NCBI RefSeq assembly: GCF_000721705.1
Contig: NZ_JOJL01000012.1
Coordinates: 62,001-126,000 of the forward strand
Length of the DNA stretch: 64,000 bases
Direction of reading: 5' to 3'
Source of the DNA: Actinoplanes subtropicus
GTDB lineage: Bacteria; Actinomycetota; Actinomycetes; Mycobacteriales; Micromonosporaceae
The notes under the pieces: generated by a model
Seen by the model: only the letters and a program-made list of their open reading frames with translations
What the model was told of the DNA's origin: nothing
Database searches by the model: none
Translations under genes and position numbers: made by a program
Shown: positions 61,037-64,000 of the stretch, piece by piece
Layout of the letters: each line of letters starts with the position of its first letter
Numbering within the stretch: position 1 is the first letter of the stretch

Positions 61037-62062
61037 ATGACGGGGGATCGCAAGCGGCCGGCGGGCAGCGTGGACGTGGCCCGGCTGGCCGGCGTCTCGC
61101 AGAAGACCGTCTCGCGGGTCTTCAACAACGAGCCGCGGGTGTCGGGGGAGACCCGCGAGCGCGTGCTCGCCGCGGCGCGGGAGCTGGGCTACCGCCCGAA
61201 CAGCGCCGCCCGGGCCCTGCTCACCGGCCGGCACTACCGGATCGGGGTGGTGTCGCTCGGCACCGCGCACTTCGGCCCGTCCTCCCTGCTGGTGGCGCTC
61301 GAGCGGGCGGCCCGGCGGATCAGCTACTCGCTGAGCGTCGCCAACTCGTTCGAGGAGGACGCCACCGGCCTCAAGGCGGCCGTCGACAACCTGCTCGTCC
61401 AGGGCGTCGACGCGATCATCCTGTCCGAGCCGGTCGACGACGAGGGCGGCGAGCCGCTGGTCATCGACGTGCCGGTGCTGGCCCTGGGCGCCGCGCCGGT
61501 CGTGCAGGCTCCGACGGTGCTCTCCGTGCGGGCGGCCGAGGGCGGCGACGCCGCGGCCGAGGTGACCCGGTACCTGCTCGGCCTCGGGCACCGGACCGTG
61601 CACCACATCGCCGGGCCGCCGCGGTGGTGGGCCGCCCGCGAGCGCCGGCACAACTGGCACGACACGCTGGTCGCGGCCGGCGCCGAGGTGCCGGAGAGCC
61701 GGAGCGGCGACTGGACCGCGCGCAGCGGCTACGAACTCGGCCGCGACCTGGCCCGCGACCCGGACGTCACGGCGATCTTCGCGGCCAACGACGAGATGGC
61801 GATCGGCGTCATCCACGCGCTGCACGAGGCGGGCCGCGACGTGCCCGGCGAGGTCAGCGTCGCGGGCTTCGACGACATCCCGGTGGCGGCGCACGTCTGG
61901 CCGTCACTGACCACGGTCGGCTCGGACAACGCCGAGCTGGCCGAGGTCGGCCTGACCTACCTGACCGATTTCCTCAACGACCCCGAGCACGTGCCGCCGG
62001 CGCCGCCCCAGCACGTGCACCAGATGGTGATCCGCAATTCGACGGCCCGGCCGTCCGCATAA
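61037..62062 (+). CDS. LacI-family regulator
   Basis: A 341-residue repressor: HTH (SVDVARLAGVSQKTVSRVFNNEPRVSGETRERVLAAARELGYRPNSAARAL) with hinge helix, then a periplasmic-binding-like sensor ending AIFAANDEMAIGVIHALHEAGRDVPGEVSVAGFDDIPVAAHVWPSLTTV. Binds a sugar and controls the propeller glycosidase and the ABC importer that follows. ATG 61037. Three operators lie immediately upstream. Confidence 0.93.
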   Translation: MTGDRKRPAGSVDVARLAGVSQKTVSRVFNNEPRVSGETRERVLAAARELGYRPNSAARALLTGRHYRIGVVSLGTAHFGPSSLLVALERAARRISYSLSVANSFEEDATGLKAAVDNLLVQGVDAIILSEPVDDEGGEPLVIDVPVLALGAAPVVQAPTVLSVRAAEGGDAAAEVTRYLLGLGHRTVHHIAGPPRWWAARERRHNWHDTLVAAGAEVPESRSGDWTARSGYELGRDLARDPDVTAIFAANDEMAIGVIHALHEAGRDVPGEVSVAGFDDIPVAAHVWPSLTTVGSDNAELAEVGLTYLTDFLNDPEHVPPAPPQHVHQMVIRNSTARPSA

Positions 62063-62142
62063 CAGGAAAGGCCGCCGCCATCGGCCCTCCGGCTGCGAAC
62101 CCGGGCCGGCGGCAGCGGCCATTGACACGGAGGAGCAACCCC

Positions 62143-63498
62143 ATGTCCCGCAAAGTTTCCCATTGGCGCCTGGCGGCCGCACTAGCGGCCTCGGTCCTGG
62201 CCCTGACCGCCTGCTCCGGCACCGACACCAAGACCACGAAATCGGCAGGACCGGTGAGCCAGGCCGACATCGACAAGGCGATGACCACCCCCACCACCCT
62301 GACGTTCTGGACCTGGGTGCCGAACATCGACCAGGAGGTGGCGCTGTTCGAGAAGAAGTACCCGGCCGTCAAGGTCAATGTCGTGAACGCCGGGCAGGGG
62401 GCCGACCAGTACACGAAGCTGCGGACCGCTCTCAAGGCCGGCTCCGGCGCTCCCGACCTGGCCCAGATCGAGTACCAGTACATTCCCACCTTCTCGATCA
62501 CCAAGAGCCTCGTCGACCTCCGGCCGTACGGCGCCGAGGCGGACAAGTCCAAGTTCGTGGACTGGACCTGGGGGCAGGTGACCGGCCCGAACGGCGAGAT
62601 CCTGGCCTATCCGCAGGACACCGGGCCGATGGGCCTGCTCTACCGGGCGGACATCTTCCAGAAGTACGGCATCCAGGTCCCCAAGACGTGGGACGACTTC
62701 GCCGCCGCCGCCCGCAAGCTGCACGCCGCCGACCCGAAGGTCTACCTCACCGACATGGCGGCCAACGAGGCGGCCGGCTGGCACGGGCTGATGTGGCAGG
62801 CCGGCTCCAAGCCGTACACGGTCAGCGGCACCACGATCGGGCTCGCCGTCAACGACGCCGCGTCCAAGAAGGTCGCCGACTACTGGGGTGGGCTCGCCAA
62901 GGCGGGCGTGATCTCCACCGACCCGGACTTCACCGACAACTGGTACCAGGGCTTCAACCAGGGCAAGTACGCCACCTGGATCACCGCGGCCTGGGCGCCG
63001 GCCTTCCTCGGCGGCAGCGCCAAGCCGACCGCGGGCAAGTGGCGGGCCGCGCCGATGCCGCAGTGGGACACCAAGGCGGTCGCCGGCAACTGGGGCGGCT
63101 CCACGACCGCGGTCATCCAGGGCAGCAAGAACCCGATCGCGGCGGCGAAGTTCGCCGAGTTCCTGAACACCGACGCCGACACCACCAAGATGTTCAACAC
63201 CGTGCAGAACTTCTTCCCGGCCAGCAAGGCGCTGCTCGCGGACTCGTCGTTCGCCGGGCAGAGGAACGACTTCTTCGGCGGGCAGCAGGTCAACGCGGTC
63301 TTCGCCCAGATCAGCGACACCGTGGACAGCGCCTGGCAGTGGCCGCCGTTCCTGGACCAGTCGACGAAGGACTGGACGGAGACCGTGGGCACCGGGCTCG
63401 CGAACAAGGCTGACGTGGCCGCGGCGACCGACCAATGGCAGCAGCGGCTCACCTCGTACGCAAAAGACCAGGGATTCACGGTCAGCGCGGGCTCATGA
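62143..63498 (+). CDS. Sugar ABC importer, substrate-binding lipoprotein
   Basis: A 451-residue family 1 solute-binding protein: signal with lipobox LTAC (LAASVLALTACSG), TLTFWTWVPNIDQEVALFEKKYP at the first strand, APDLAQIEYQYIPTF, and VPKTWDDFAAAARKL, all typical of sugar binders. Captures an oligosaccharide, probably arabino-oligomers, for the following permease. ATG 62143 has GGAGGAG upstream. Ends with ATGA overlap of the permease. Confidence 0.92.
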   Translation: MSRKVSHWRLAAALAASVLALTACSGTDTKTTKSAGPVSQADIDKAMTTPTTLTFWTWVPNIDQEVALFEKKYPAVKVNVVNAGQGADQYTKLRTALKAGSGAPDLAQIEYQYIPTFSITKSLVDLRPYGAEADKSKFVDWTWGQVTGPNGEILAYPQDTGPMGLLYRADIFQKYGIQVPKTWDDFAAAARKLHAADPKVYLTDMAANEAAGWHGLMWQAGSKPYTVSGTTIGLAVNDAASKKVADYWGGLAKAGVISTDPDFTDNWYQGFNQGKYATWITAAWAPAFLGGSAKPTAGKWRAAPMPQWDTKAVAGNWGGSTTAVIQGSKNPIAAAKFAEFLNTDADTTKMFNTVQNFFPASKALLADSSFAGQRNDFFGGQQVNAVFAQISDTVDSAWQWPPFLDQSTKDWTETVGTGLANKADVAAATDQWQQRLTSYAKDQGFTVSAGS

Positions 63499-64000
63499 CC
63501 AAACGTGCCGGCTATGTCTTCGTCGCCCCCTTCATGGTGTTCTTCCTGCTCCTGTTCCTGCTGCCGCTCGGGTACGCCGGCTACCTGAGCCTGTTCAAGG
63601 ACCAACTGGTCGGCGGCACGGTCTTCGCCGGGCTCGCGAACTACTCGCGAGCCCTGGCGGACGACCAACTCCTGCACGGCGTGCTGCGGGTGGGCCTGTT
63701 CTTCCTGGTCCAGGTTCCGGTGATGCTGCTGGTGTCGCTGGGCGCGGCGCTGGCCATCGACAGTGGACTGCTGCGCGCCGCGCGGCTCTTCCGGCTGGGC
63801 GTCTTCCTGCCGTACGCGGTGCCCAGCGTGGTCGCCGCCCTGATGTGGGGTTACCTCTACGGCCCGAGCTTCGGGCCGCTGGCGAAGCTCGGCTTCAACC
63901 CGATCGGCGACACGCTGATGCTGCCGTCGCTCGGCAACATCGTCACCTGGGAGTTCGCCGGCTACAACATGATCATCCTGTACGCCGCCCTACGCACCGT
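63495..64000 (+). CDS. Sugar ABC importer permease (3' end outside window)
   Basis: The first 168 codons of a MalF-type permease: MTKRAGYVFVAPFMVFFLLLFLLPLGYAGYLSLFKDQ, then FAGLANYSRALADDQL and the membrane segments VGLFFLVQVPVMLLVSLGAALAI and LGVFLPYAVPSVVAALMWGYLY. The start ATG overlaps the lipoprotein stop (ATGA). The frame is open to the window edge, so the EAA loop is not visible. A second permease should follow. Confidence 0.9.
   Translation, partial: MTKRAGYVFVAPFMVFFLLLFLLPLGYAGYLSLFKDQLVGGTVFAGLANYSRALADDQLLHGVLRVGLFFLVQVPVMLLVSLGAALAIDSGLLRAARLFRLGVFLPYAVPSVVAALMWGYLYGPSFGPLAKLGFNPIGDTLMLPSLGNIVTWEFAGYNMIILYAALRT

Noticed and set aside
1..64000. CRISPR array or insertion sequence
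   Set aside because: No regularly spaced repeats and no transposase motifs were seen in the window.

Overview
The window is about 64 kb of very GC-rich DNA with dense, overlapping genes, frequent GTG/TTG starts, ATGA-type stop/start overlaps, PucR, TetR, MarR and LacI regulators, a MoxR/DUF58/transglutaminase block, RICIN-domain secreted enzymes and lipoproteins. This points to a filamentous actinomycete, most likely Micromonosporaceae (Actinoplanes-like). The genus is inference; no marker gene is present.

Region 1 (1-13.7 kb) is an aromatic-degradation locus. A plus-strand operon carries an FAD monooxygenase (5' end outside the window), a ThDP enzyme, and a ribose-type ABC importer whose lipoprotein is truncated. 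A convergent minus-strand operon, read from 12.4 kb down to 5.6 kb, encodes a Rieske oxygenase, its FMN/2Fe-2S reductase, an NTF2-like protein, an aldehyde dehydrogenase, a second NTF2-like protein, maleylacetate reductase and an intradiol (hydroxyquinol-type) dioxygenase, and ends in a truncated metallo-beta-lactamase-fold gene. The two operons meet at a deletion scar near 5,578. A TetR regulator and a GlcG/HbpS-like gene lie beyond the minus operon; both promoters carry the same inverted repeat.

Region 2 (13.7-20.9 kb) is eroded: a membrane protein, a frameshifted Tat-signal remnant, a MarR-XRE chimeric regulator, a HAD dehalogenase, an out-of-frame aldo/keto reductase-epimerase fusion, a deaminase plus GTP cyclohydrolase II pair, an internally deleted SMP-30 protein, a second MarR regulator with twin operators, and an NAD(P)-binding reductase.

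Region 3 (21-28.3 kb) has one giant kinase/ATPase/GAF/diguanylate cyclase protein, then a tyrosine recombinase coupled to a small AbrB-like gene beside tRNA-Leu(GAG). Region 4 (28.4-38.9 kb) holds a TPR/FnIII membrane protein, a beta-propeller/FnIII protein, MoxR, DUF58, a transglutaminase-like protein lacking two catalytic residues, a candidate HExxH effector, and a HEAT-repeat protein.

Region 5 (38.9-47.7 kb) has TerC, a PucR regulator flanked by two near-identical palindromes, a lysyl-oxidase-like protein, a large membrane protein and an amidase. It also has an orphan copy of a tRNA 3' end. Region 6 (48.1-55.1 kb) is an unusual five-gene cassette (acyltransferase, APH-fold kinase, unrecognised helical protein, Gal80-like dehydrogenase, cupin) and is the best candidate here for an undescribed pathway. 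Region 7 (55.1-64 kb) is a secreted-enzyme and sugar-uptake locus: neprosin-like protease, GH54 arabinofuranosidase, aldo/keto reductase, DUF190, a BNR-propeller/RICIN enzyme, a LacI regulator with three operators, and a sugar ABC importer that runs off the end.
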